In this document: piece after piece, positions 40,177 through 51,745 of the stretch
Numbering within the stretch: the stretch's first letter is position 1
Layout of the letters: each line of letters begins with the position of its first letter
NCBI GenBank assembly: GCA_949358305.1
Contig: OX442314.1
Location: forward strand, 43,842,581 to 43,906,580
Origin: Strigamia acuminata
Taxonomy: Eukaryota > Arthropoda > Chilopoda > Geophilomorpha > Linotaeniidae
Reading direction: 5' to 3'
DNA length: 64,000 nt
Made by a program: the position numbers and the translations under genes
The notes under the pieces: model-generated
Seen by the model: only the letters and a program-made list of their open reading frames with translations
Database searches by the model: none
Told to the model about the DNA's origin: nothing

Positions 40177-43100
40177 ATGTCGACCCCAAACGGTGTTCCT
40201 TTGCCGAAAGAATTCGATTTCACCGACGCGACCGCGTGGCCGCTCTGGAAGCGGCGATTCGAGCGGTACGCAATATTTAGCGGCCTCGCTAAGAAAGAGG
40301 ACAGCGAACGCATCAACGGTCTCCTGTACTGCATGGGGGACAGAGCGGAGGACGTTTTAACAAAACTAAAATTAACGAAAGAACAGATGCTGGTTTACGC
40401 CGATGTTATCGCCGCGTTCGACACTCACCTCGTGGCGAAGAAAAACCTTGTGTACGAGCGCGCCCGCTTTCATTAGCGAGCCCAGGGCGACGGAGAGTCT
40501 ATCGACGATTTTATTACTTCGGTGTACGCGTTGGCGGAGAAGTGCGAGATTGGAAACCTCACGGCGGACACGTTTCATGACACCCTCGTCTGCGACAGGA
40601 TCATCGTCGGCATGAAAAACCGACAGCTAAGTGAAAAAATGCAAATGACTGAAAACCTCACGTTGACGAAGGCAGTCGACATGGCGCGGATGAGCGAGCG
40701 AGTTCGCTGCCAGCAGTCCGACATTACAAAATCCGACGAGAAAACAATTAAATCGGAGGTCGATCACGTAAAATTCAACCGTTCCCAACCACCAAACCGG
40801 TTCAAAGGGAGAAACAATGGTGTTAAACCGCAACCTGCTGACAAACAATCCACATTTGTCAACAAAGGGAGCGACAAACCATGTCTAAATTGCGGCTACG
40901 AAAGCCATTTCACGCCACAGTGCCCGGCCATCGCTTCAGTATGCTCCAACTGTAAACGGACTGGCCACTACTCGAGGATGTGTCGTTCAAAAACAACAGC
41001 GACAGCAGCTGCTGTCGACTCTACGGAAACCGAGAATGACGCGTCGTTGTACGACTTTCTTGGCGGCGTCACCAGCACCAGCGTTACTGGCAAAGCGGAC
41101 ATTAATGCCATTCGAAAATCAGAGAAGTGGGGTGCACAAGTGGAAATTCGCAAGACCAAACTTGTTTTTCACATTGATACGGGCGCAGACGTCACCTGCC
41201 TCTCCCACTTGACATTTCAAAAACTGTTCCCATCTGTCAAACTGACCACACCGGACCGGTCTCTTCAAAGTGCAAACGGGGGAAAAATGGACACGGTCGG
41301 ATCTTTTTACGACGACATCGTTTACAAGAATAGAAGAGTGCGCACTCAGATTTTTGTGGTGGAAAACCTTGGCCGACCCCTACTCGATGGCGACACGTGC
41401 ATACGCCTCGGCCTTGTTCGACGCGTTGACGCAGTATCGGACACCCACACAACTTCCGCGTCATCCGTACAACCGGAAGTCGAATTTCCAAATATCTTCA
41501 AGGGATTGGGATGTGTCAAAATCCCATACAAAATCCGCTTAAAGGAGGGCGCCGTCCCACACGTGCTGACGACACCACGTCGCGCTCCAATTCCGAAATT
41601 AGCCGAAATTAAGAAGAATCTCGACCGCATGTTACTTCTCGGCGTCATTGAACCAGTTGATGAGCCGACCGATTGGTGCTCTGGTCTCGTGACGGTCCCT
41701 AAACCGGACGGAACGATCAGAATGTGCGTCGATTATGTCCCCTTGAATGTCTACGTAAAGAGGGAAATTTACCCAATGCCCAATACGGAGAACCTGTTTG
41801 GACAACTCAGCGGAGCCAAGTACTTTTCCAAACTCGATGCCAACCACGGATTTTGGCAATGCGAACTTGACGAGGCGTCCCAACTTCTAACGACGTTCAT
41901 CACACCATTTGGCCGTTTCAAGTTTACCAGGCTGCCATTTGGCATTGTTGCGGCACCGGAGGTTTTCCAGAAGCGCATGATGGAAATACTCGAGGGACTG
42001 GATGGAACACAGTGCAACATCGACGATATTCTCGTATATGGCGCCACGATCGAGGAACACGACAAACGCTTACGGGCGGTACTGGCTCGCCTTGCCGAAA
42101 GCAACGTGACTATGAACAAAGAAAAGTGTATTTTCGGCGTCACACGGGTCAAATTTTTGGGCCATATCATCGATGCGGACGGAATACACGTCGACGACGA
42201 CCGCGTTGCAGCAATTATTCAAATGGCACCACCGCAAAACAAAAGCGAGTTACGTAGCTTTCTGGGCACAGTCAACTATTTGGGTCGTTTTGTTCCCCAC
42301 CTGGCTACCCTAGCACACCCACTGAATGAACTATTGAAAGACAAGAACGAATACCTATGGGGCCAACCGCAAGAGGAATCGTTTTCAACGTTGAAAGCGG
42401 CGTTGTCCGCGAAGCCAGTCCTCGCTTGGTTCGACCCGAAGAAGGAGACAACTATTTCCTCCGACGCTTCGAGTTACGGAGTCGGGGCAGTACTCAAACA
42501 AAAGCAACCCGGGGGCGAGCTTCGTCCCATTGCCTATGCGGCAAAAACTTTCACGGCAGCACGGAAGAATTGGGCCCAGATCGATAAAGAGGGATATGCC
42601 CTTACGTGGGCATGCGATCGATTCCAGGATTTCATCACCGGCATCCCAATAACCTTGGAGACCAATCACAAACCGCTAGTCCCTATCTTCATGAAGAAGC
42701 CACTTGACGAGCTAACGCCCAAACTCCAACGGATGCGGCTGCGACTACAGCGACACCAATACACCGTCATTCACATTGCCGGAAAAGACTTGGGTCTCGC
42801 CGATGCGCTTTCACGCCAGCCGCTTAACACTACCGACGGAGACTACGACCTGGACAAGGAGATTGTTGCGTACGTGCAGCTTACCACGGAGAATCTGCCC
42901 GCCTCGGATTGCCGTCTCCAGCAAATCATCGAGGCACAACAGGCTGACGAAACCTGTCGCACACTCATCGATTACACCCAATCCGGGTGGCCCACGAAAC
43001 ACGAGGTTCCAACAGCAGCAACAGAATTTTGGCAACATCGGACAGACATGACGGTGGACTGTGGAATACTGCTCAAAGCGTCGAGAATCATCATTCCAAC

Positions 43101-44007
43101 GTCGCTTCGCACTGACATTCTGGCAAAGCTCCATGGCGCTCACTTGGGAATTACAAAGTGCCGTGCATTGGCAAAACAATCCGTCTGGTGGCCGGGACTT
43201 TCGAAACAGTTGGAAGAAATGATTAAGGTTTGCCCGGAATGCATCAAGGAGTCCGCGAATCGACACGAACCGCTTCTACCGTCCGAATTTCCAGTCAGAC
43301 CGTGGCAGAAGGTCGCGATGGATCTGTTCAAATTGGAATCCAGATGGTACCTGCTCGTGACGGACTATTATTCTCGTTTTCCCTTCATTTTTTCAATGAC
43401 AAGCCTACACGAGGAAACAACCATCGCACACCTGAAGTCTTTGTTTGCACAACAGGGCAACCCGGAAGTGATATACAGAGACAACGGGACTCACTTCGGG
43501 CCACTGTTGACATCAAGCTTCCAGAATTTTGCAAAAGAGTGGAAATTTGCTCACATCACAAGCAGCCCTAAATTCCCACAGAGCAACGGATTCGTTGAGG
43601 CAGTCGTGAAAATTGTGAAGCGCAGTTTAAAGAAGGCGGACGACAGATATCGCGCGCTACAGATATATCGATCAACACCACTCGCAAACGGTTTTTCTCC
43701 GGCCGAATTACTGAACGGGAGAGTCATCCGGACAACCGTCCCGATGATCAGCGCAAAGTTGGACCCAAAGACACCTGATCGCGGAATTTTGTTTGGAAGA
43801 GAGGAAATTAGACGACACACACAAAAGGAGAACTACGACCGACGAAAAGGAGCGCGAGAACTCATACCGCTTGACGTTGGCGACGCGGTCTGGATCATTG
43901 ATCTTCGGCGACCGGGCTCAGTCGTATCATTGGGCCCAACACCTCGGTCGTACGTCATCAATTCCAACGGCAGGCTCATCTCATCCGAAGGAATCGTTTC
44001 CATCTGA
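40177..44007 (+). CDS. gypsy Gag-Pol, one in-frame TAG and a shifted 3' end
   Basis: One frame from the ATG at 40177 is interrupted by TAG at 40474-40476 (codon 100) and then open to 44007. Domains by approximate residue: Gag capsid-like 1-200; two zinc knuckles near 235-265 (C-L-N-C-G-Y-E-S-H-F-T-P-Q-C and C-S-N-C-K-R-T-G-H-Y-S-R-M-C); aspartic protease D-T-G-A-D near 333; reverse transcriptase with N-I-D-D-I-L-V near 613; RNase H with S-S-D-A-S and T-N-H-K-P-L; integrase zinc-binding H...H...C-P-E-C near 985-1022; integrase core with M-D-L-F, R-D-N-G-T-H-F and S-N-G-F-V-E. Gag and Pol share one frame. A 5-bp tandem duplication (CTCAT twice, 43975-43984) throws the C-terminus out of frame; the displaced frame continues to a TGA near 44270. 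The copy therefore needs readthrough or help in trans. Confidence 0.95.
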
Positions 44008-44270
44008 AATTATTCCCCGCCCCAAAATCCAGGGAGGAAGGAGAAGATAGTACGCCATTAGGAGATAATACGCCATTCGACGACACCGACAGTACGCCTT
44101 TGGACGACGAGACTCCAGCAATTGAAGACGAAGAGAATATACACGTCACCCAGGACGAACACGGCGAGCCAGAGGCGAACATCGAGGCACCACCGGTTCC
44201 CATTCCAACTCCCCTCTACACCACCAGATCGGGGAGAACGGTGAAGCCGAGAACCAGATACGAGGCGTGA
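43985..44270 (+). pseudogene. displaced C-terminal frame of gypsy Pol
   Basis: In the other frame, directly after the CTCAT duplication, the sequence reads R-R-N-R-F-H-L-K and an acidic tail ending T-T-R-S-G-R-T-V-K-P-R-T-R-Y-E-A plus stop. That is the usual end of gypsy integrase polyproteins. Confidence 0.8.
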
Positions 44271-44292
44271 GGAAGCAGCCTAAACGGGGAGA

Positions 44293-44448
44293 TGTGTTAT
44301 CATGGGCTTCCGTAGAAGGGCCATTGGTCAAGGGAGTGACCATGACCGGGGTTCCCCTAGTGAGGGGTATTTGAAATTTGAATAAACTACTTGTGAACTT
44401 ACCTTTAAGCCTACATGTCGCATTTCAATTCATTCCATTAATACTACA
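44293..44448 (+). repeat. gypsy 3' LTR
   Basis: Identical to the 5' LTR by direct reading. Confidence 0.95.
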
Positions 44449-44589
44449 TATTTTTTAAAATATTATTTAGAAAAAGTACTTTGGCACGATCACGGCAATC
44501 ACGAAACAATCTGCGGAAATAGCGCACTCTGGCGGCGATTTGAACACCAATTTAAAAGCCTTTTTCCAAAACGTAGTTTTTTAAATTTA

Positions 44590-45380
44590 CTTGTTCGATG
44601 TAAAAATGAGCTTTTTTTGTCAAAATTTATTATTATTTATTATTTATTTATTTTTATTATTAATTCTCATTTCCGGTATGGCAGAAATTCTCGAAAACTA
44701 CCAACTACTGGCTACATTTAATCGTGGCAATGTTACACCAAAGGCACTTTGCCCCAGTTGCAGGATTTGGGTGGATGATTAATTTTGTAAGTTTTGCCAT
44801 GCCACACATTTCGGTTCCCAGTGCTGGACACTTTTAAAAGTTTAATCATTTTTTTTTATTTCAGAAATTGAATTCTCTTAGGCCTATCTAGGTGTGCTTT
44901 TCTTTCACGTTCTCTGTTTTGTAGTTGGGTTACATTTTAGTTTACCATGCCATGTATTTCTAAGACTTATTGTGACCAATTTGGCACATTTAGTTTGTAG
45001 TAAAGTGTATATTTATTTTATAAGTTAAGTTATTTCCTTCTAAACTCAAGGGCGAGATTATCTGTCGATAAGAATGATCTTGTGAATTTCTGTAATCATT
45101 TCCTAATTGATCTTAATACTCTGAACGCTTGATTGTACTCATTAATTACTGTGTATTTATATCGTATTATCAAGCGATAATGTTCTCAATTGTTACATGT
45201 GTATTTATTTGCCTTTGCATTGAACATTACGAGTGTTTGCAATGTCTCACATATTTAGCTTATGTAATATGCCTATAGGTGGCACTGTATACCTTTGGAG
45301 TCACATGACTTGAGAATAAACTCACACTCTATGTTTAGATTCACACCTGTGAACACCTGGCTTATTTTATTCAACTGGAC
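44590..45380. repeat. family C and D repeats
   Basis: C encodes part of the zinc-ribbon frame described at 60298, with a stop after W-V-D-D. D follows with TTTAGTTTACCATGCCATGT and TTTGTAGTAAAGTGTAT. From 45060 to 45380 I see only AT-rich sequence. Confidence 0.65.
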
Positions 45381-45389
45381 CTTTTCCAC

Positions 45390-46185
45390 ACCATTGTGCA
45401 CTTATGCAATCAACACAAGTTAGCAACTAATTCCCTTTTTCTTTTAATGCGTTGGAATATATTTTTTCTTTATAATGTGCATGGTACCCACCCACATTTT
45501 AAGGGACTATGCAAGCTCTTAATGTTGTTTTTCTTTTTAAGCCGCATGATGCCAAATCTCTCATTGAAGACATCATGCAGGCTATAATCATCAGTTTATT
45601 AATTCTGTCACTAGAGTGCCTTGTTAACACAAGCTCTCTAGCTTTTGTAACACTTTTGTAATGCCAAGATGACAGCTCATTATGTTTTACACAGGATCTC
45701 ATTTTATGTAAGTTTCTTTGCTTTATTAAATGTTTTATTTTGTATTTATTTTTAGTTTAGTCACTGGATACGTCAGTATAGTACCCAGCAACTTTTTGAG
45801 TGCTATTCTGGACTTTTGACATCGTTTGCGCTCGTGCGTTGCGTTTTTTGCCGCATTTAGCCAATTTCTACAATCATCTATTTTTTTTGAACGAGTCGAT
45901 AGAGACCGGAACCTTTGAAGTTGGACATGATATGGAGCGAGTTACCTATTTCATACATATTCCAATATATTTTTATAATGTGCATGGTACCCAACCTCAA
46001 TGCAAGGCACCATGCAAGCTCTTAATGTTGTTTTTTCTTTGTAAGCCGCATGATGCCAAGTTTCTCATTGTAAAACATCATGCGGGCTATAATCATAATT
46101 TTACCAATTGTATTGTATCAGTAAAGTGCCTTGTTAACACAAGCTCTCCACCTTTTGTAATGCCAAGATGGCAGCTCCCTATGTT
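45390..46185. repeat. family E repeats, two partial copies
   Basis: Copies at 45390-45770 and 45955-46185, same orientation, separated by unrelated sequence. Confidence 0.75.
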
Positions 46186-46620
46186 CTTTTAGAAATTCAT
46201 TTGTTTCTTCCCCTGTTTTGCAGGGTAGGGGGATAGGTTTCACCTAGGGTTTTTTTTCCCCACCTTTTGTCAATTCCTGGTTCACGGTACCAAAATTGCC
46301 AGTAAAAATAGCCGTTTTTCGTCAAAAATGTCTACTTTATCATTGAAACATTTCAGTGACGAAAATGCTTTCCGTCCTTTTGATTTGGATTTAGCTTTGC
46401 TTTAGTTGATGCTCTTTGATTTGGTTTTAGTTTAGCTATAGTTGATGCTTTTTGTTTCACAGCAAACGCTGTTGCCAGCACTATGGAGTGTTTGTGTCAA
46501 GTTTTTGACACTAGAGGCCACCAAGTTTGGCCATGGGTCGGTCGTGCTGCCAAAATGAATTTAGATGAATTTCCATCTTAGTTTGTTTGCGGGGAAGGTG
46601 TTTGCTATGTTTTCTCCCGC
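46185..46620. repeat. family B and I repeats
   Basis: Same segments as 30600-30850 and 31370-31580. Confidence 0.7.
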
Positions 46621-47062
46621 ACGTAACCTTGTATTTTTATTACTCTGTTGTTTGTGACGCTACCTTTGGTCAGCACTCCCTAGTTTTGACCCACAATAAA
46701 ACCTCACTTCACTGTTCTTGTTAAACCAAACCAGTGTCCATTTATTTAGATCCTACAAAAATGGGTTCGTAGTGCATAATCACACCAAACGGTGACGAGG
46801 ATTGGACAACAAACCATCGGATTGCATTGGGACCTCTTCTACGTAAGTTTTGGCAAGTTTTTCCAAGCTTTTTAGAACTTTTAGCCGATTTTTCGCACAC
46901 TAACCACCACGGGTTAGGCCTGCAACTTTTGTTCATCGTTGTCACCGTTTTTCGCTTCAAAATGGCTACAACCGCTGCAGTTTTCCACGAATTCAATCCG
47001 GCAGGCAATTGGGAGCTCTACATCGAACGGATGGAAGCGTTATTCCCTTTAGTTTGTTTGCA
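46600..47062 (+). pseudogene. gypsy LTR end, leader and Gag start (fragment)
   Basis: 46600-46756 resembles an LTR 3' part with AATAAAACC and a CTACA end. A leader with GGTGACGAGGATTGGACAA follows. At 46962 a Gag-like frame starts M-A-T-T-A-A-V-F-H-E-F-N-P-A-G-N-W-E-L-Y, breaking after ~33 codons. A second copy is at 51534-51745. The LTR part recurs at 50800-50880. Confidence 0.65.
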
Positions 47063-47109
47063 GGAAGTAGGTGTTATCAATTGAGTTAATGATTTTCCTG
47101 AAGTTATTG

Positions 47110-47345
47110 TGCACAATATAATTCCAAATGTGTAAAATCTTGTGCTCTGATTGGTCAAGTCTTACAAAGGCCTATCTACATGAGCTTTTCTTTCACGTTC
47201 AGTTTTGTAGTTTAGTTTACAGTTTAGTTTACCTTGCCATGTATTTGTAAGATTTATTGTGACCAATTTGTCACATTCAGTTTGTAGTAAAGTGTATTTT
47301 TATTTTATATCGTTCTAAACTCAAGGGCGAGATTACGGTAGCTTA
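47110..47345. repeat. family D repeat
   Basis: Same segments as 44880-45050 and 61531-61680, ending AAACTCAAGGGCGAGATTAC. Confidence 0.65.
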
Positions 47346-47697
47346 TTTGCCACAGTTTTCTTTCTTTCAGTTAAGTACGGAAGCTTCTTCCGTTTCCATG
47401 GTTAAATTGTTTTTTTTTAATACAGTAACCCCTCACTTGCGGTTTTTTTTTTCATATCACTTCAAAACTTGTTCATAGTTTGGCTTTATCAAGCACTCCC
47501 ATTACGATTGTTTTTGAGTTGTATTCTCACTTCACATTAAACGTTCTTTGGAGTAGCACTCGGGTTGTCTTTCCTCCCGAGGCTGGCTAATTCTGGCTAA
47601 TTCTTTATCCAACAAATGCGCGACCCAGCTCGGCAATGGTCGACCAATAGAACGCCCATACGCAAAGCGACATAAAAGGTTTCAGCAGCCAAAAATA

Positions 47698-47916
47698 TTG
47701 GACTCAAATGATCCAAAAATTGAAAAGAACAGAAGTCATCAGGCACGCCGAAAGTTGAATCAAATGGCAGAAGTAAAAGAGAAAGCATTGTTTACAGAAA
47801 AGGGAAAGAAGATCATGAAACGAAAAGCTACAAATTCCATTAAACCAATTTCCCGACGGATTCAGTACATTACCGAGGAACAGAAAAATGTGAACCCGGG
47901 CCTTGAAAATCCATAA
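47698..47916 (+). CDS. unidentified basic 72-codon frame
   Basis: Lys/Arg-rich: H-Q-A-R-R-K-L-N-Q-M-A-E-V-K-E-K-A, and S-R-R-I-Q-Y-I-T-E-E-Q-K-N. Its first part recurs, degraded, at 61750-61800. It is probably a fragment of a repeat-borne protein; the family is unknown. Confidence 0.3.
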   Translation: MDSNDPKIEKNRSHQARRKLNQMAEVKEKALFTEKGKKIMKRKATNSIKPISRRIQYITEEQKNVNPGLENP

Positions 47917-48057
47917 GCCGTCTGGAAATGAAGTTAGAGGAATCTACTGCGCATTCAACTGACAAGTAAGAGGCACAAAACCTTATTTTATGTATAGTCC
48001 CGGATCATTCAGCCCTACAGTGGTTAAAAACAGTGAGAAATCCAAATGGTCTTTACA

Positions 48058-48240
48058 GCTTGTCGATCAAACTTGATGCAACCATGTTCAACAATATCAC
48101 GACCATTTGAACGGATTGGAATTGACACCCTAGGACCCTTTCCGTTGTCAAACTTAAGGAATAAATATGTTTGTGATTACAGAATAGCTTTCACGTGCTA
48201 TAATCGCAAGAGCAGCACCTCAGCCGAGGTGGCATGCTTG
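48058..48240 (+). pseudogene. gypsy integrase core fragment
   Basis: Encodes S-R-P-F-E-R-I-G-I-D-T-L-G-P-F-P-L-S-N. In a shifted frame an integrase-like V-I-T-E segment follows. This is the region around the first catalytic Asp of a gypsy integrase. Frameshifts and truncation on both sides. Confidence 0.7.
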
Positions 48241-48800
48241 GGGTCCATACCGCGAAAGAGGTCACCCCCTGGACGACAGTGTGGGTTTTATCCGGTGGAT
48301 CCACATGTGCCGAAGGGACAAGGTGCACAATCGTCATTAACGGAATAGAAACAAGTGTTAATACGTCAAAGGTCCCTTTGCCTCCATGAAAAAGATGGAT
48401 AGCCCAAGCACAACACGCTGCCTTGAAGTAAATTCAATTTTGGCTTCATTTGCCCTAATGTTCGCTGTCCGACTGGGATTAGTTTTGTTCTGTTCTACTT
48501 CCTCGAGTATATTTTTTGATTAAGTTTGTTGTGTAGATTTCTTTTGATTTTTTATTTCGTAAATTCAGAGGGTTCTTATTATCACTGCATGATATTTTTT
48601 CTGTCTCCCCAAGTTTTTCCTTTTTTGTCGCGAGTTCAAGTTAATGTTCTTTTAGAAATTCATTTGTTTCTTGCCCTGTTTTGTTCATCTATGTTTCGCA
48701 CGGGAGGGTGGTCGGTTTCACCTCGGGTTTCTGTTTTCCCGCCTTTTTTAATTCCTGGTTCACGGTACCAAAATTGCCATTAAAAAAAGCCGTTTTTCGT
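48225..48800. repeat. family A and B repeats
   Basis: Same order as at 38220-38585 and 59640-60180, with parts missing. Confidence 0.7.
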
Positions 48801-49141
48801 CAAAAATGGCTGTTTTCTATGAAAAACGGCCACTTTTAGCCACTTTTCAATGAAAAATGTTGAAAACGACGAAAATGAAATTCCAACGACGTTTTGACAA
48901 TTTTGGAAGGAACCCGTTATTTTTTCAAATTTCCTGGTTCCCAGTTCTGTGACCTTTCATCCGGTTACTACCGGGAAAATTGGCCATGGGTCGGTCATGC
49001 TGCCAAACTGAATTTATTCGTAAGTGAATTTTCTCCTTAGTTTGTTTGCGGCGAAGGTGTTATCAAAATGTAACTTCTGCATCTGCAGATGCGGCACCGA
49101 CTCTAACTCTTAAGTCATTTTTGTGGAGGTTTGGCGATTTT

Positions 49142-49390
49142 ATGCCCCAAAATTCAGAGAACAAACCTGATGAATCGGATGAAGAAGACGTACACATGTT
49201 GATAACCGACCCAACACCAGCTAACGCCGCAGAGGCCATAAACGTGGAAGAGGAAATGCCAGTGCCCGAAGCGAATGTTGAGCATGACGATTATGTGTGT
49301 ATCGTATGTCTAACAAAACCCAAAACAACAGTATTCATGCCGTGTAGACACTCGACAGCGATATCTGAATGCGAAATTTACCAGCACTGA
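49142..49390 (+). pseudogene. RING-finger protein fragment
   Basis: M-P-Q-N-S-E-N-K-P-D-E-S-D-E-E-D, a long acidic region, then D-D-Y-V-C-I-V-C-L-T-K-P-K-T-T-V-F-M-P-C-R-H, the first half of a C3HC4 RING. After R-H the sequence switches to a segment also found at 37255-37290 (ACAGCGATATCT...GCGAAATTTACCAGC). The second zinc half is lost, so it cannot fold as a RING. The source could be a host ubiquitin ligase or a viral or transposon RING protein. Confidence 0.65.
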
Positions 49391-49699
49391 ATTAATCCAG
49401 CCAATTATCGCATATTTTTATATTTTAATAAGGATGTTGCTTGATGTGCAAGCTTGAATTTGTGTTCTTCAGGGGCCCGACCATGCAATCCATCAGGACC
49501 CAGCGTTGATGTCTCCAGCAGCCACCCCTAAAGGAGGACTTACTGAACCTCAACACGAATCAGCTGTTGTGGAAATGAGGCAAGTTGGTCGAATCCGAAC
49601 ATTTTGACTTCCAAGGATGCAAACTCGAGCTCAAGTCGGTTTTTTTTGCTAATTTGTGGTGTCTGTATCGCTATGATGATGTGTGTGCTCTATTTTAAC

Positions 49700-49950
49700 A
49701 CTCGTCGAACTAGAGGAGTCACACAGTCGTTTGCCAGGTCCTCCTAAGTCGAAAGGCCGTGTCTGTCCTCTTCCCCTTCCTGGGAGTAGTGCGCATCATC
49801 AGAGCTGCTTCGTAGCCATTTTAAGACTATTTGAGTGAGAAACCGATCTTGTGCATCCAGCACTGCCCACGGGTGTTCCTCCAATGGTAAAAATCTGCAC
49901 TTTGGTTCCAGTTTTCGTGTTCAATATTTACAGCCCCAAGTCAATACAAT
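49700..49950. repeat. copy of the 36835-37060 block
   Basis: Shares GCATCCAG(A/C)ACTGCCCACG, GGTGTTCCTCCAATGGTAA and TCTGCACTTTGGTT. Confidence 0.7.
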
Positions 49951-50570
49951 TGTTGTAACGACATCTTTTACATGCCCAAAACCGAATTGCAATCGAACCC
50001 GATTGAGCCGCCATTTTACTTTTACCCGCCTTTTAATTGTACTTTTAATTGTAATTGTACTTTTAATTGTAATTAAAAGAGCGCTTTCTCTTTGCCCCAT
50101 TGTTTGTACCCCTTGCTTTGCCTTGGGCCATGAATTCTTCGTGCACCCAAGCATATATCTGTGTCAGTGTATTTAAATATATTTATGTTTTTGTAAAACC
50201 CCATTTAAATCTATGGAGGACTTGTTCTGCGCTCACAGTAAACTGTGGACATGTGTTTACAAGCTTATTTATGAATATACATTTTGAATATGTTTGGGCA
50301 ATTAGTATAAACTTATTAATAAATTAGATTTCACTTTTACTTTACACACTTGTATTGGCTCAATATTAAATATTTAATCACATTCATCTATCAATTTGCA
50401 TTGTCACTTATGGTTTTGTCGATCCACAAACAATTAGGTTATATGCGATGATGAACGCTTCGGACGATGATTTTGAAAATGCATGGAATCAAGCAGAACC
50501 CTGGGTAGCTCAACGTGGATCTGTTTGCTACAATGGAAACCATTCTGAACAACAGCCGTACTTTATTTTC
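49950..50570. other. no gene recognised
   Basis: AT-rich sequence with a short ACTTTTAATTGTAATTGT tandem repeat at ~50035-50080. No coding frame is supported. Confidence 0.45.
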
Positions 50571-50880
50571 TTCGATGACGCCATCAGCATTCGGTCCTCT
50601 GCGCGGCCCCTCTGACAAATTGAAGTAATGGTTCAGTCGTCGTGCCCTCCCCCCCCCCCCCACAACAAAGTCGATCCTGAAAACACGCAACAGTAAAGAT
50701 GTGCGCGTAACAATACAATTAAAGCCCGCCAAGTTTCGTCATGGGTCGGTCGTGCGGCCAAAATGAATTTAGACGAATTTTCCTCTTTGTTTGTTTGCGG
50801 GGAAGGTGTTTGCTATGTTTTCTCCCGCACGTAACCTTGTATTTTTATTACTCTGTTGTTTGTGACGCTACCTTTGGTCA
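50570..50880. repeat. family J and I repeats and gypsy LTR piece
   Basis: Includes a 13-C run near 50650 and the GCTATGTTTTCTCCCGCACG segment that also occurs at 46607. Confidence 0.65.
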
Positions 50881-51533
50881 GCACATGAATATGCCCAAAT
50901 CTCGTTGGAGTGGTTATTAGACTCGGGGGCGTCCAGCCACATGATGTCACGAAAGGATAAGTTTGTTGAACTGGACAATGAAGCGCAGACGATTGGCTTG
51001 GCAGGTGAAGAAACTGTATTACAGGCGTTGGGCATAGGAGAAATGGAACTTCGGACGGAAAAGGCGAGAATTAAGCTAGAAAACGTTTTATACGTACCGA
51101 AATTGAAAACACACCTTTTATCCGTACCCAAGCTAGTGGATAGTGGGTGCAAAGTTCTATTCACGAAGCAAGTTGCACAAATCTTAACAAGTGAAGATGA
51201 AGTAGTGATGGAAGCCCAACGCCGAGGGTACTGCTTCATTTTGAAAGAGCGGACGAAGAGATCGCCGGAACGTGCGCAATTATCAACACAAGAGATGTGG
51301 CACAACCGATTGGCGCATGTGAATTACCGTACGCTACTACAAACGAACAAACAACAAATCGTGCGGGGATTAAAGATGAAAGTCGACACAATCTCAACAT
51401 GCCAAGCCTGCATTGAAGGCAAAACGTAGGCAAAGCCACACAAGACGGTAAGGGGCCACAATCCTCAAGAAGACTTGAGTTATTGCACTTGGACCTGATG
51501 GGGCCCATTGACCCACCGTCATATTCAGATGGA
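50881..51533 (+). pseudogene. Ty1/copia protease to integrase fragment
   Basis: Frame includes E-W-L-L-D-S-G-A-S-S-H-M (copia-type aspartic protease), L-Y-V-P-K-L-K-T-H-L-L-S-V, then the pre-integrase domain W-H-N-R-L-A-H-V-N-Y and C-Q-A-C. A TAG at 51427-51429 and a frameshift follow. In another frame H-L-D-L-M-G-P-I-D marks the first integrase Asp. It is cut at ~51534, where gypsy Gag sequence begins, and at ~50881 on the left, where a gypsy LTR piece ends. Confidence 0.85.
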
Positions 51534-51745
51534 AGCTACGGTTTTTCCAAGCTTTTTAGAACTTTCGGCCGATTTTTCGCACACTGACCACCACGGGTTA
51601 GGCCTCTGCGACTTTTGTTCATCGTTGTCATCGTTTTTCGCTTCAAAATGGCTACAACCGCTGCAGTTTTCCACGAATTCAATCCGGCAGGCGATTGGGA
51701 GCTCCACATCGAACGGATGGAGCCGTTTTTCCCTTTAGTTTGTTT
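51534..51745 (+). pseudogene. gypsy leader and Gag start, copy 2
   Basis: Starts at TTTTTCCAAGCTTTTTAGAA and encodes M-A-T-T-A-A-V-F-H-E-F-N-P-A-G-D-W-E-L-H from ~51648. See the copy at 46960. Confidence 0.65.

Larger units (their letters stand above)
39937..44448 (+). mobile_element. complete Ty3/gypsy retrotransposon with identical LTRs
   Basis: 4512 bp. LTRs are 39937-40092 and 44293-44448, each 156 bp, with no difference that I can find. Target duplication TATTT (39932-39936 and 44449-44453). The 5' LTR is followed by TGGTGGGAGCG (primer site) and the 3' LTR is preceded by a purine tract, AACGGGGAGA. No envelope gene. Identical LTRs mean a recent insertion. Confidence 0.95.

Noticed and set aside
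45396-46192. Short frames repeated among family E copies that resemble a membrane peptide
   Set aside because: Frames are broken differently in each copy and the similarity is at the DNA level; no sign of coding constraint.
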